Origin: Bartonella schoenbuchensis R1
Lineage (GTDB): Bacteria > Pseudomonadota > Alphaproteobacteria > Rhizobiales > Rhizobiaceae
Assembly: GCF_002022685.1 (NCBI RefSeq)
Contig: NZ_CP019789.1
Coordinates: forward strand, 868,001-932,000
Length of the DNA: 64,000 nucleotides
Direction of reading: 5' to 3'
Of this stretch, positions 8,785 to 19,674 are shown in pieces (positions within the stretch are counted from its first letter, which is position 1; every line of letters starts with the position of its first letter). The notes under the pieces were generated by a model. It worked only from the letters and a program-made list of their open reading frames with translations, did no database searches and had not been told where the DNA came from. The position numbers were made by a program, and so were the translations under genes.

Positions 8785-8851
8785 CTCTACACAAAAACAG
8801 CTGATAGAAAGTGGCTTGCCCATAGAAGCAATTAAAAAAGGTGCGGGATAG
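8785..8851 (+). pseudogene. Decayed C-terminal end of a tyrosine recombinase (integrase)
   Basis: The sequence encodes LYTKTADRK in one frame (from 8785) and IEAIKKGAG-stop in another (stop at 8849-8851). These match the last 25 residues of the integrase at the right end of this window, which reads LYTKTADRKRLALESIKK and ends KGAG. The reading frame is broken and I could not follow clear homology upstream of 8785. It ends 80 bases from the 3' end of tRNA-Arg, the same arrangement as the intact copy beside tRNA-Glu. The rest of 8520-8784 may be further decayed element DNA, but nothing in it is recognisable. Confidence 0.75.
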
Positions 8852-8931
8852 TGAAACTAAAAAAAACTTAATAAAATCAATGAAATTAAAAATCCCTAAC
8901 TTCTATATAACCTATTGATTTTATTGATATT
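8852..8931 (+). repeat. Integrase-to-tRNA junction repeat, copy 1
   Basis: About 80 bases join the integrase remnant to the 3' end of tRNA-Arg. They match 63114-63038 read on the minus strand, which joins the intact integrase to tRNA-Glu. The best core is the identical 19-mer at 8907-8925, which begins ATAACCTATTG. Both copies also share a cttaata(a/g)aatcaat block and a tccct block. Confidence 0.75.
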
Positions 8932-9008
<77 letters not shown>

Positions 9009-9041
9009 AATTGATGATTACCTTTTAAAAACATTTTTTTG

Positions 9042-9350
9042 TTAGTGCGTCCAAGATTGTTGCCGATCACTACGAAAATTATCAGAATAAGAGACAGCAC
9101 GCCGAAAAGAAGGCTTACATGAATTTTCTACACGATAAGGAATAGAATTTTTGAGAGCAAAAGCAATGGCTTCTTCTTTTATTTTAAACCGGATTTTTAT
9201 CTGACTATTCATATCTGATGTTGCTGTATATCCCATAAGAGGTTCAAGCATTTTTGCTTGCTCCGGCTCATACTGCAGAACCCAAAAACCACTATTAGCC
9301 TTGCCCGACTGCATTGATGTTTTCGCCGGACTATAAATACGTGCAACCAT
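9042..9350 (-). CDS. NDUFS4-like complex I accessory subunit
   Basis: This 102-residue protein belongs to the ETC complex I conserved-region (NDUFS4/18-kDa) family found in alphaproteobacteria and mitochondria, where it stabilises NADH:quinone oxidoreductase. Visible features are the start MVARIYSPAKTSMQSGKA, the central WVLQYEPEQAK with GYTATSDMNSQIKIRF, and YRVENS followed by the basic tail. I chose the ATG at 9350, preceded by GGGAAAG, over a longer frame beginning at 9374. It lies between tRNA-Arg and tRNA-Pro. A degraded second copy of its 5' half occurs at 22349-22460. Confidence 0.9.
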   Translation of the reverse strand: MVARIYSPAKTSMQSGKANSGFWVLQYEPEQAKMLEPLMGYTATSDMNSQIKIRFKIKEEAIAFALKNSIPYRVENSCKPSFRRAVSYSDNFRSDRQQSWTH

Positions 9351-9436
9351 ATTCTTTCCCTTTAGACGACACAACGCTTAAATAACAACACTGTATGCTA
9401 TTCAATAAATCCATTTTTACATCAAAATAAAACATA

Positions 9437-9513
9437 TGGTCGGAGCGATAGGATTCGAACCTACGACCCCCTGATCCCAAATCAGGTGCGCTACCAGACT
9501 GCGCTACGCTCCG
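9437..9513 (-). tRNA. tRNA-Pro (TGG)
   Basis: A 77-base cloverleaf on the minus strand has acceptor arms CGGAGCG and CGCTCCG, discriminator A and an encoded CCA. The loop TTTGGGA gives anticodon TGG, reading CCA proline codons. Confidence 0.97.
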
Positions 9514-10147
9514 CGTTTTATATTTGATGTCCCTTCCCTAAAATTTTCACAACAGAAGTGCAAGTGTAAAACACATTTTTTTAAAATTTTGTTCTCTTTT
9601 TTTATGGATAATAGCTTTTTTCAAACATTTCTTATCGCCAATGACATATTATAAGCAGAAAAAATGATATTTTTAAAAAAAAGCTTAAACTGCACACGTT
9701 AAAAAATTCCATACGTAATTTTCTTTAACGAATCTTATTATTTTATCTATAAAATGACGATTGATATAATTTAAAACACAAATAATTTGAGCACAATAAA
9801 AACTACCCCCCTACTTTCCATTTATAAACAATCCCACTCAATAAAGTTTACAGCTTACTGATAACAGACCAATATACAATTAAATAAATGTTTTGCAGTA
9901 TTCAAACTACAAAAATTTCCTTACAAAAGGAAAACAAATCGCCTCCTCATCCCCTTTTTATATGAAATAGTTAGATTCTTGACTTTTCAAAATTAACCAA
10001 TGACGCATGATGCATTACTGCCTATACAAACATTATCAGTTAAATAAAAGCAGAAAATTTAGCGATTTCCCTCCTGTTTACGTACTTCAAGACCAATAAA
10101 AACCATATATTTTTATTAAACAACTAAAGACAACACTTAAAATATAT
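9514..10147. other. Intergenic, nothing recognised
   Basis: About 630 bases of AT-rich DNA lie between tRNA-Pro and hdaA. No supported reading frame, tRNA or strong terminator hairpin was seen. It may be decayed coding DNA. Confidence 0.5.
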
Positions 10148-10843
10148 TTATTGCATTTGCGTATTAATGACTTCACAAATGACAGCACGTGTTATTTTTC
10201 TTTTTCTTTGCAATGCTAATTTATCAACAGAATCAATAACACATCTTAATGCAAATAAAGAACGTTCACAACGACTTACAAGATAGTGGATAATATCTGA
10301 ATGAACAGTAATTTGGCGATCTGAAAAAAGTTTAAATGCAATAGCCGTTAATAGTGCATCATCAGGTTGATCAATCTCAACTAACATAACTGAATTAAGA
10401 CGACTTTTTAGATCATTTAGCTTTAAATCCCATGTAGATGGTAGTGTGCGAGCAGTCATCAATAAAGTAGCTTGACCTTGACGCACATTGAGATTTGCCT
10501 GTTTAATACTATTAATCAAATGAAAAAGCCCAGTTTCATTGATTTTCCCCGTATCAATATCCTCAATTAAAAGTGATCTACCTGAAGAAGCTGCAGTAAT
10601 TACTTGGTCAATTTCATCACGATGAACAATTAAAGCATTAGCTTTTTGTACCCACACGCTAGAAAAATGCGTTTTTCCAGATCCTTCTTTTCCAACCAAA
10701 ACGGCAATAGGTAATACCCAATTTGGCCAATGATCAACCAACTGAAAAGCCATACGATTACTATCTGTAACCACCAAATCATCTCGCCGAAAAACCGACT
10801 CATAGGAAAAGTCTAAAGGTAATTGTGTTTCATGTTCATTCAT
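10148..10843 (-). CDS. hdaA: HdaA, DnaA-related AAA+ regulator of replication initiation
   Basis: Hda-type proteins bind the DNA polymerase sliding clamp and stimulate hydrolysis of DnaA-bound ATP, which prevents re-initiation. The N-terminus carries QLPLDF (residues 7-12), matching the clamp-binding hexapeptide position of Hda. The Walker A motif is GKEGSGKT and the Walker B is SLLIEDIDT. At 231 residues it has the AAA+ domain but no DnaA DNA-binding domain. It overlaps the end of the upstream transporter gene by 4 bases (shared ATGA), an arrangement conserved in Rhizobiales. Confidence 0.92.
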   Translation of the reverse strand: MNEHETQLPLDFSYESVFRRDDLVVTDSNRMAFQLVDHWPNWVLPIAVLVGKEGSGKTHFSSVWVQKANALIVHRDEIDQVITAASSGRSLLIEDIDTGKINETGLFHLINSIKQANLNVRQGQATLLMTARTLPSTWDLKLNDLKSRLNSVMLVEIDQPDDALLTAIAFKLFSDRQITVHSDIIHYLVSRCERSLFALRCVIDSVDKLALQRKRKITRAVICEVINTQMQ

Positions 10844-12050
10844 TCTACTGACCCCGAATTCCCACTTTGTGAATACATTTGAGAATTAAGATAAGTATGA
10901 AGAGCAAAACGAACCAAAACACCAATGGCAGCAGAAGCAGGAACAGCAACCAACATGCCCGTAAAACCAAATAACGAACCAAAAGCAAAAAGCGCAAACA
11001 TCAACCATACCGGATGAAGTCCCACTGATGAGCCAACAAGCTTTGGTTGAAGAATATAGCCTTCAATAAATTGACCAATAAAAAAAACAACCATAACAAT
11101 AACAATCCGGCTCCAATTATCGGGATAAAACTGGACCCATGCAACACCACCAGATAAAATAAACCCACTCATTGTACCAATATAAGGGATAAAACTGATG
11201 AGGCCAACAAACATACCAATTAAAAGACCAAAATTAAGCCCCGTAATAGTTAGGCCAATAGCATAATACCCCCCAATATTAAACAAACCGTTCCTTGCCC
11301 ACGAACAAAGCCTGCAATGGCTCTATCCATTTCGTAAAAAATACTGCGGACAGTTTCAAGATGATCTCGCGGTATCCAAGAATCAACGGCTTCAACCATA
11401 CGCTGCCAATCTAGTAACATATAAAATGCCACAACAGGTGCTACCACAAGCAGACTGAAAATATTAACAATGGATTTGCCTGATCTTAAAAGTGAATTTA
11501 AAAGAGACGTAATAAAATCAGAGCTTTGCCCCAAAAGAACTTTAATATCGGTTTGTAATTCATTTGGATCACTACCAAAATAACGCCCTACCCAATCAAA
11601 ATTAGATTCTGTCAAAAAATTTTGAATGCGACTAACATAAATTGGTAAACCACTACTCACAAATTGTTGTATTTGCCAACTGACAATAGGAATTAAAATT
11701 GTTAAAGCAGCAACAAAAATAACAACAATAAATAAGGTAATTAAAATTGTACCAAAAACACGACGAATACCAACTTTTTCAAGCAATTGTACAATCGGAT
11801 TAAGAAAATAAGCCAACACAATCCCTGCTACAAAAGGAAGTAAAACTGATCCAAAAACAAACATAAAGATTACAAAAAAAATCAATGTCCCAAGCCAGAA
11901 AAAAACTTGTTTTTTCATACTGTTTGGTAAAGGCACTTGGGCATAAGCTGGAACATAAGAAGTATAACGGCCTTGAAGGCTGCTTTCTTTGATTTTCTCT
12001 TTCATTGACTGTAAATTAGGGTTATTATGACTATCTGATATTTTATTCAT
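10840..12050 (-). CDS. AI-2E / PerM family membrane transporter, frameshifted
   Basis: This is a multi-spanning inner membrane protein of the AI-2E exporter/PerM family; the substrate is not known here. The N-terminal half (to 11250) and the C-terminal half (from 11286) lie in two frames that join at GTVCLILGG and YYAIGLTITGLNFGL. Adding one base to the run of six at 11269-11274 restores a single protein of 403 residues, the normal length. The start is the ATG at 12050, with GAGG seven bases before it. About eight hydrophobic segments are visible, including the family stretch FIPYIGTMSGF. The single-base lesion in a G-run is probably a sequence error. Confidence 0.85.
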
Positions 12051-12220
12051 CGATATCCTCAAAAAATCCTTTATAAAAGATTATGCAACTTCTTTCATTT
12101 AGGTTCAAGGTAAACAATCATTTATTTCTGGATGTTAAATATTAAATTTCTTGCAGAGATAGTGCTATCATGGCATTGCGTAAACAACATTAAAATTGAT
12201 TTTTCATAAAGAAGGCTCCA

Positions 12221-13302
12221 ATGAGCAACAAAAACCCAACAAATAATAAACCCAATAACCTTACTTATGCAGCTGCTGGTGTTGATATTGATATGGGTAA
12301 CACCATGATAGAAAACATCAAACCCTATATACGCTCAACAAAACGAGTAGGTGCAGATGCAGAAATCGGCGGTTTTGGTGGCTTATTTGACTTAAAAGCA
12401 GCAGGCTTTACAGACCCCATTCTTGTGGCAGCGAATGATGGCGTGGGTACAAAATTAAAAATTGCTATTGAAATAGGTATTCATAATACTGTTGGTATTG
12501 ATCTTGTAGCCATGTGCGTTAATGATTTAATTGTCCAAGGTGCTGAACCTCTTTTTTTCTTAGATTATTTTGCAACTGGAAAGCTTGATGCTACACAAGG
12601 TGCTGAAATCGTTTCAGGCATTGCAATAGGATGTCAGCAAGCAAACGCTGCTCTTATTGGAGGAGAAACTGCAGAAATGCCTGGAATGTACGCAAACGGA
12701 GATTACGACTTAGCAGGTTTTGCTGTAGGAGCTGTTGAACGCAATTCATTGTTGCCTTCAAAAGATCTTACAGAAGGTGATGTTATTTTAGGCCTTAGTT
12801 CATCTGGTGTTCATTCTAATGGTTTTTCTCTCGTCAGGCAGATCGTTAAACAAAGTGGTTTAAAATGGAATGACCCTGCCCCCTTTAACCCTAAAATAAA
12901 CCTTGGGGAAGCACTTCTCACGCCAACTCGCATTTACGTCAAATCACTATTGCCAATTATACAAAATTATAAAGGGATTAAAGCTCTTGCCCATATAACA
13001 GGTGGTGGCTTTCCAGAAAACATTCCACGCATCCTCCCCCTTCTCTTTGTGCTGAAATTAATCTTTCTGCTATTAATGTGCCGCCAGTATTTTCATGGAT
13101 TGCCAAAAAAGGTGAAATACAAGAAACAGAAATGCTACGAACATTCAATTGTGGTATTGGTATGGTTATTATTGTAGCACAAAACTCAGTTGAAGCTATT
13201 ACACAAGAACTCAAATCACGAGGAGAAACAGTTACTTCACTTGGTATTTTAACAAAATACCAAAATAAAAGAATTGCTTATAAAGGTGCTCTTCACTTAT
13301 GA
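12221..13302 (+). CDS. purM: PurM, phosphoribosylformylglycinamidine cyclo-ligase, frameshifted
   Basis: PurM makes aminoimidazole ribonucleotide (AIR) from FGAM with ATP, in the fifth step of purine synthesis. Typical PurM sequence runs from [12 protein letters not shown] through [21 protein letters not shown] and [11 protein letters not shown] to [15 protein letters not shown]. There the raw frame shifts into nonsense and ends at 13177. The expected remainder ([28 protein letters not shown]) is in the next frame and ends at 13302. One extra C in the run at 13036-13040 gives 360 residues. The start has AGAAGG upstream. It is transcribed with purN and divergently from perM-hdaA. Confidence 0.9.
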
Positions 13303-13915
13303 AAAAAAAGTAATTATTTTTATTTCCGGCAATGGTTCTAATATGGTTTCCCTTGCTAAAGCAAGCAAACAAGCTAATTATCCTGCTGAAATCATTGCAG
13401 TTATTTGCGACAAACCCCATGCTGCTGGTATTGAAAAGGCACGTGCCAATGGCTTGCCTACTCATATTGTAGATCGTAAAAATTATTCAACTAAAGAAGC
13501 CCATGAAGAATCTATTCTTACTATTTTAGCTCAATATCAACCAGATATTATTTGCTTAGCTGGCTATATGCGGCTTATTTCACCGCATTTTATAAAACCC
13601 TATGAAGGACGGATCCTTAACATTCACCCTTCCCTTTTACCTTCATTTAAAGGTTTAAATACCCATGAAAGAGTTTTGCAAGCAGGTGTTAAAATTACTG
13701 GTTGTACAGTTCACCTTGTTACAGAAGCAATGGATGAAGGAAGGATTCTTGCTCAAGCTGCCGTTCCAGTGTGCCCTAATGACACTCCTGAAATGTTAGC
13801 GCAAAGAGTTCTTCAAGTTGAGCATAAACTCTACCCGCAAGCTTTAAAAGAATTTATTAAAGGTAATGATAACGATAAAATAATAGATTATCAACAGCAG
13901 CTTTTATCATTTTAA
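13299..13915 (+). CDS. purN: PurN, phosphoribosylglycinamide formyltransferase, start frameshifted
   Basis: PurN transfers a formyl group from 10-formyl-THF to GAR in the third step of purine synthesis. Active-site motifs are FISGNGSNM near the start, NIHPSLLPSFKGLNTHER and VTEAMDEGRIL with the catalytic Asp. The natural ATG at 13299 overlaps the purM stop (ATGA) but is followed by AAA AAA AAG TAA. One more A in the run at 13302-13309 would read MKKKVIIFISGNG and give 205 residues. Without it the frame only opens from a TTG at 13274 inside purM. The purM-purN overlap shows translational coupling. Confidence 0.9.
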
Positions 13916-14032
13916 AACAATCTCTTATGTTAAATATCTCTTTTAAATTCACTTATCCATTTTCTAGATTAATGAGTACAAATTTTGATATAAAAACTTA
14001 TTATCTTCATTAATATATTTTTGCTAATATTT

Positions 14033-16633
14033 TTACTGTGCTAACGTTTCTTTAACAGCTAAAGCTAGCTGTTTGAGTGTAAACGGCTTAGATAAAAATC
14101 CGAAAACAGCATCTTTTGAAAGATTTTTAGTAAAAGCATCTTTTGTATACCCTGAAACAAAAATAAATTTGATCTCAGGATATTTTTTACGCACTTCCTT
14201 GAGCAAAGTCGGTCCATCCATTTCTGGCATAACTACATCGGAAACAATAATATCAACAGCACCTTTATTTTCTTCAAGTACAGCAAGCGCTTCCACCCCA
14301 CTTGCAGCTTCTAAAACAGTATATCCCCTCATTTGAAGAGCTTTTACTTCTCCCATTCTAACAGCATCTTCATCTTCAACCAATAAAACAGTCGCAAAGC
14401 CTGTTAAGTCTGTATTTTTTTCCTGCTCTTCTACTTTTTCAATTTGTGGAGAAATCTCATTGCTGACATCAGAAATATAACGAGGTAGAAAAATATGAAA
14501 TGTCGTTCCTTTTCCTTCTTGGCTATCACAGTAAATATAACCACCTGTTTGCTTGACAATACCATAAACCATTGATAACCCAAGCCCTGTTCCTTTACCA
14601 ACTTCTTTTGTTGTAAAAAACGGCTCAAACATTTTTCTTGTACAAAAGCAGATATACCTTCCCCTGTATCTGAAATGGTCAATTGTACATATTCACCACT
14701 CACAAAGCCAACATAATTAAATTCAGCACTTTGTTGTTTCGTAATATTGTTTGTTTTAATTGTTATCAGGCCTCCACCCGGCATAGCAATAGCATCACGC
14801 GCATTAATTACTAAATTCATAATAACACGCTGAAAAGAAGCTTGATCAACTTTAACGTTCCACAGATCTCTTCCATGAATAATTTTCAACTGGATATTAC
14901 TTCCTAAAAGAGACAAAATAAGATTGCGAATATCGGATAAAAGTTCTGTAAAATCAACTTTCTCAGGTTTAAGTGTTTGCTTTCTAGAAAAAGCTAATAA
15001 TTGCTGCACAAGTGCAGCGGCACGATTAGCATTATTTTTGATATTGATAAGATCAGCATGGGCTGGATCAGAACTGCGGTGCGTGTTTAAAAGAAGATCG
15101 CATGACATTAAAATTGCTGTTAAAACATTATTAAAATCATGAGCAATACCACCAGCTAACTGCCCAACGGCTTGCATCTTTTGATTTTGTACCATTTTAT
15201 CTTCAAGTGTTTTTTGTTCTGTCGTTTCTATGACAGACACAATCACCAAATCTTCTAATGCATCATTATGATATTGCATCATAGGCATAAGATGAAGATG
15301 AAAATGACGCTCTTTTTTATTTTCTAATACTATGTCTATTGAAATTGGATCATTCTTATTCTTTGCAATCTTCTCAAATGCGTGCTCTAGCTGAACACGA
15401 CCTTGGTGAGGTATAATATCATAAAAATTGATAGTTTTGCCAGAACATTCCATCAATAATAAAAAAGAGTTATTGATATGAATAAACTGCCCTTTCTGGT
15501 CAACTACAGCTATTGCAAAAGGACTTGCATCAAAATACTCTATCAATGTATTCGGCAATTTTAATTGATAATCGCTTTCTCTCTTTTGCATTGATTGCGG
15601 CGTCATAACAATGCGATAGACAGCATCATCTTCTAGGAGAGAAGAGATACACATAAAACAATTCAATATTTTCTTATCACCAGTTTGTGAAGTTAAAAAC
15701 AAAGAAAACGTGTAAGGTGTAGCACAATTTGAATTGTAATGTTCGTGACTTTGTAAACAAATATCACTCCATACACTATTAACTCCAGAAGCATTAAAAA
15801 CTGATCAAAACTATATTGACCAACAGTAAAATTTGCCAAATCGATCGAAAACCATTCGGCAAAAACTGCATTTGCATAAATAATAACTCCTTGTGCATTA
15901 ACAGATAAAAATCCAACAGGAGCTTGATCTAAATGATTGATAGCTTCTTGAAGATTCAAACAAAAAGTTTCACGACATTCTTCTAAATGTGAAATATCAG
16001 CGATACGCCAAAATAAAAACTTTTTTTTCCATTGTAGTATTGGTTGAACAGAAATATTATACCATACAATGTTTTTCTGAATAGAATGAATAAAAATTGA
16101 TCGATCTATCTTTAATGTTTCTTGAGCTGAAAGATTGTTAAATGCTGCAACTTTCAAGCGATATAAAAGTGCACTAGCACCTGGAAGATCAGCAATAACT
16201 GCATAACAAGAAGCCTCAGGTTTATAAGTAAAAATTTTCTGATAATTCTGATTAGAGTAATAAACAAAACCTGATAAATCAGATATTACAATTGCATCAT
16301 CTATCTCATCAAAGACACTAAAATCTAAGCTCTTATGCAATGACCCAATATCATATCTCAAAACACCCATTCCTATCAGAAAAAGCGCAGCAATGCCTAT
16401 AATCGCTAAAACTAAAAAAGATATCAAAGAAGCCTGATGAAAATAGCTTTGCGGATAAAAAACGCCAAAAAAACCCACACCGAGCAAAAAATTACAATAA
16501 AAAAAAGCCCCCAGACCATAGCTCCCCACCGCATGGAAGGAGGTAATAATTTGTCCATGCCATTAAAACCTTTGTTCATCTCTATCTGTCTCGATTGTAG
16601 ATGCTTCATGAAGCTTAAAAATATCTTCAACAA
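14033..16633 (-). CDS. cckA: CckA, cell-cycle hybrid histidine kinase/phosphatase, split by three frameshifts
   Basis: CckA is the essential membrane kinase that feeds phosphate through ChpT to CtrA in alphaproteobacteria. Four frames together make one protein of about 867 residues. In order they carry two membrane segments ([15 protein letters not shown] and [17 protein letters not shown]), two PAS-like regions, the HisKA box [12 protein letters not shown], the N-box VINARDAI, and the G-boxes DTGEGIS and [13 protein letters not shown]. The C-terminal receiver has Asp in [13 protein letters not shown] and Lys in SKPF. The frames join cleanly by adding one base at about 16457-16473, at 15796-15800 and at 14632-14636. 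Three identical lesions in an essential gene suggest sequence errors. The exact start is uncertain (ATG at 16633, 16609 or 16579). Confidence 0.88.
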
Positions 16634-16799
16634 TCACTATTATGAAGGATATGCTTAATCTGTCTATTATACATAATATAAGTATATTTGCTCAATGGAA
16701 ATCACTCAACACTTCACATTTTATTGAACTTCTTAAAATGATTTATAAACTTACATAATAAAAAATAATGATTTCATTATGAAATGAGGAAAAAGTAGT

Positions 16800-17339
16800 A
16801 TGAATATTTGGTTATCAAACTATATAGGAACATCTGCAGCAAATATAATTACAAGCCTTGTGTTTCTTATAATAATAATTGCAGCAATTGTTGTAGTTAT
16901 AATGCTTTTGCGCTATTTGAATAAAGGAGGATTTAATTTCAACAAAAAAAAGCATCCATTACGATTAATCATATCTGACACAATCGCTATTGATCGTACA
17001 CGCCGCCTTGTTTTAATACGTCGCGATGATGTAGAGCATTTAATTCTCATCGGTGGAACGACAGATACTGTTATAGAATCTAATATTGTCAAAACACAAA
17101 CTGCATACGAAAATTATAACAGAGCACAAAGAGATACACAGCCAACATCAAAAATGGCAAAAACTAATTTCAATGCTACCTTTACTGAACAAACCTCTTT
17201 ATCCAGCAGTACAATAAAACCTACACAAGATAATGTTCCCTCCCCCTCCTCTGAAAATAAACAGTTAAAAGATTCGGCACTCACAGCTGAAATTGAAGAA
17301 CGGCAAGAACCATCTTTCTTTATTCCTACTCCCAAATAA
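16800..17339 (+). CDS. FliO-like single-pass membrane protein
   Basis: This 179-residue protein has one N-terminal membrane helix (IITSLVFLIIIIAAIVVVIMLL, split across about residues 18-40). A cytoplasmic region resembling the FliO domain follows (LRLIISDTIAIDRTRRLVLI, then RDDVEHLILIGG), with a low-complexity Ser/Thr/Gln/Pro tail. FliO helps assemble the flagellar export apparatus, yet no other flagellar gene is in this window. FliO-like proteins also occur in Rhizobiales outside flagellar clusters, so the role is unclear. It is transcribed alone, opposite dksA. Confidence 0.65.
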   Translation: MNIWLSNYIGTSAANIITSLVFLIIIIAAIVVVIMLLRYLNKGGFNFNKKKHPLRLIISDTIAIDRTRRLVLIRRDDVEHLILIGGTTDTVIESNIVKTQTAYENYNRAQRDTQPTSKMAKTNFNATFTEQTSLSSSTIKPTQDNVPSPSSENKQLKDSALTAEIEERQEPSFFIPTPK

Positions 17340-17391
17340 AGTACTTTATTTTCTAATATTGAGTATTTTGTTTTTTGATTGTAAATTGATT

Positions 17392-17808
17392 TTAATCATC
17401 ACGATAGACCTTTTCTCGTCGTTCGTGGCGTTCTTGCGCTTCTAATGATAAAACTGCAATTGGTCGTGCTTCAAGACGTTTTATACTAATAGGTTCTCCA
17501 GTTTCTTCACAAAACCCATAAGTACCATTATCAATACGCTCCAAAGCTGCATCTATTTTTGCAATGAGTTTTCTCTGGCGAGCACGAGCACGTAGTTCAA
17601 TTGCACGATCAGTTTCATAAGATGCCCGATCAGTTAAATCAGACTGATTAGCATTTTCTTTTTGCAAACTCTCTAAAGTTTCACGAGTTTCCTTTAATAT
17701 ATCGCATTTCCAAGAAATTAATTTAGCACGAAAATATGCCTTTTGCCGCTCATTCATAAAAGGCTCATCTTCACTAGGACGATACTGACCGCTAACAACT
17801 TTATTCAT
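17392..17808 (-). CDS. dksA: DksA, RNA polymerase-binding stringent-response factor
   Basis: DksA inserts into the RNA polymerase secondary channel and works with ppGpp to adjust transcription during starvation. A coiled-coil N-terminal half is followed by NGTYGFCEETGEPISIKRLEARP. I chose the ATG at 17808 (MNKVVSGQYRPSEDEP), giving 138 residues. The zinc-finger positions that are four cysteines in E. coli keep only the first one here (C..T and S..A). This is usual for alphaproteobacterial DksA and implies no structural zinc. Confidence 0.92.
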   Translation of the reverse strand: MNKVVSGQYRPSEDEPFMNERQKAYFRAKLISWKCDILKETRETLESLQKENANQSDLTDRASYETDRAIELRARARQRKLIAKIDAALERIDNGTYGFCEETGEPISIKRLEARPIAVLSLEAQERHERREKVYRDD

Positions 17809-18985
17809 GCCATAAAACCTCCACATATGGTATGTGTGGTCTATATATTGTATACCCAAAATCAACACAAGTGTAAAACATATTTCTATAAAAATAAGAA
17901 TATCTTGAATTCATTATTTAAATTTTTCAGTTCATTTTTTGTGTAATATGTTGAAATTTCATAATATTTTTATTTAAAGAAGCTTTGTAAATTCTTTTAT
18001 ATCAGCATAAACTATAAAATCTGCCATATTAATTCTAGAAAATAATTTTCTTAATTGAATGTAAAAAAATCTGCAGAAATAAAAGGATAGTTTTTTGGTT
18101 TTTCATTATCTTCAAAATGAAACTTCAACCATTTTTAAATCATTAAAGATTGAGCACAAAATTTTGTAATCTCTGCTCTGGCAGTTAAGTCTCATTCCCT
18201 TTTCAAAAGCAAATAAAAAAATTTTCACACACAACGCACATAAGAACGTGAATTGCTAGTAATGGGTATATTGACCCGCCTTTCCTTTAGCAAGATTAAG
18301 GCTAAATGACCTTACAAAATTTGATACACTTTATTTATTCATACAAAAATCAAACACTAATATAATACAAAAACTTGAACACTATATAAAGCATTAATTG
18401 TTTTTATATGAAACTTCTATAACAAGGAGCTAGTGTAGAAGATATTGAACACCCTATATTATTTGACATAAAATGATAGCAACACGAAATTAGCATCTAT
18501 CCTATGTATAATTCATATTTTTATTTACTAGTTTTGATAAAAATTATGAAATAAAATTCTTCATTCGGTCCCCAGTATCTGATAAGATCCGACAAAAGCG
18601 CACCTGAAATATAAAAGTGCTTTGCTTATTTTTTTAAAATACCCCAAAAAACCTAATACCTGATTAAACGATAATTGTTATATTAATATTTTTCAACTCA
18701 CAAAAACAAAATATTTTTAAAGAAGAATCAAGTCGCACAAATACATATAAATCATAGCGTAAAAATCAGTAATAGCAGTATTTCTAATTTAAATTAACCA
18801 AAACTATATCGCTATCGTGATTAAAAAAATAAAACTCCTTAAGTTTTATATCAACATTTTTAAATAATAAATTGATAAATATAATTATTTTTCTTTACAA
18901 TTGATAAAAAACCTAAGGCTAATTATTAAAAATTTAGGCATGAAAAACATGCATAACCAAAACTTACCCAATAACAAAGCAGAAA
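17809..18985. other. Long gene-free region, probably decayed coding DNA
   Basis: Almost 1.2 kb between dksA and the flavin reductase gene contains no supported gene on either strand. Around 18150-18310 the minus strand has short stretches that look protein-like but are interrupted by stops, consistent with an old pseudogene that I cannot identify. The dksA promoter must be at the left edge. Confidence 0.5.
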
Positions 18986-19519
18986 TTATAAAGACAAAAC
19001 ATGATAGTCACGATTAAAATACATTAAAGCGTCTTTTTCTTGATTACGGTTTATCGCAACAACTTCACCAATCAAAATATAATGAGTCGCATGTTGGTGC
19101 CAACAAATCAAACGGCAGTCAAATGAAGCCAAGGCACCTGATAAGCTAGGTGCACCAGTCTGTAAAACATTCCATTGAGCTGTATTAAAGCGTTCAGTTT
19201 GTGTAAAACCACAGCGTCCAGAAAAAACTTCTGATAATGAACGATGTTTTCCTGCTAAGCTATTGACACAAAAATTTCCATTTTCCATAAACAGCTTATT
19301 TTCAGGATTATGCCGCATTAAGCAAACAAGAAGCATCGGAGGATCATCTGATAAAGAACAACAAGCTGAAACTGTTACCCCACGCTTTCCTTTAGCACCA
19401 TTTGTCGTTACAATATGTACTGCCCCTGCCAGACAACTCATAGTATCCCGATATTCTTGTGAAGAAACCGTAGCAATTTGTTGAAATTTAGGCATTAAAT
19501 CTTTTGTATGATTTTGCAT
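18986..19519 (-). CDS. Flavin reductase-like FMN-binding protein (RutF/HpaC type)
   Basis: Members of this split-barrel family reduce FMN or FAD with NAD(P)H and supply reduced flavin to partner oxygenases. Family features are the start of the fold at YRDTMSCLAGAVHIVTTNG, the flavin-contact GVTVSACCSLSDDPPMLLVC, and NFCVNSLAGKH. The C-terminal part contains HYILIGEVVAI. The frame opens at a GTG (19528). I chose the ATG at 19519; the ATG at 19495 is also possible. No partner oxygenase is adjacent. Confidence 0.82.
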   Translation of the reverse strand: MQNHTKDLMPKFQQIATVSSQEYRDTMSCLAGAVHIVTTNGAKGKRGVTVSACCSLSDDPPMLLVCLMRHNPENKLFMENGNFCVNSLAGKHRSLSEVFSGRCGFTQTERFNTAQWNVLQTGAPSLSGALASFDCRLICWHQHATHYILIGEVVAINRNQEKDALMYFNRDYHVLSL

Positions 19520-19674
19520 ATTTTTCACTTAGATAGCTTTCAAAATTTCAATGGATATTTCAATAAATTGATTTATTACATATTCTTATTCTTTTATATC
19601 ATATATGAGCAACAAAAATGTATATTTTATCACACAATATTATACGCTAAAAAGGGCTCACTCAGGAGATCTTA

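Noticed and set aside
13036..13309. Programmed ribosomal frameshifting in purM, purN and the other split genes
   Set aside because: Twelve cases in unrelated genes of families without known frameshifting, and with no shared slippery motif or structure, fit sequence error far better.
14033..16633. Separate genes for a receiver protein, a kinase core and a PAS protein
   Set aside because: The frames overlap, join cleanly by single-base additions and give the domain order of one CckA protein, so they are not independent genes.
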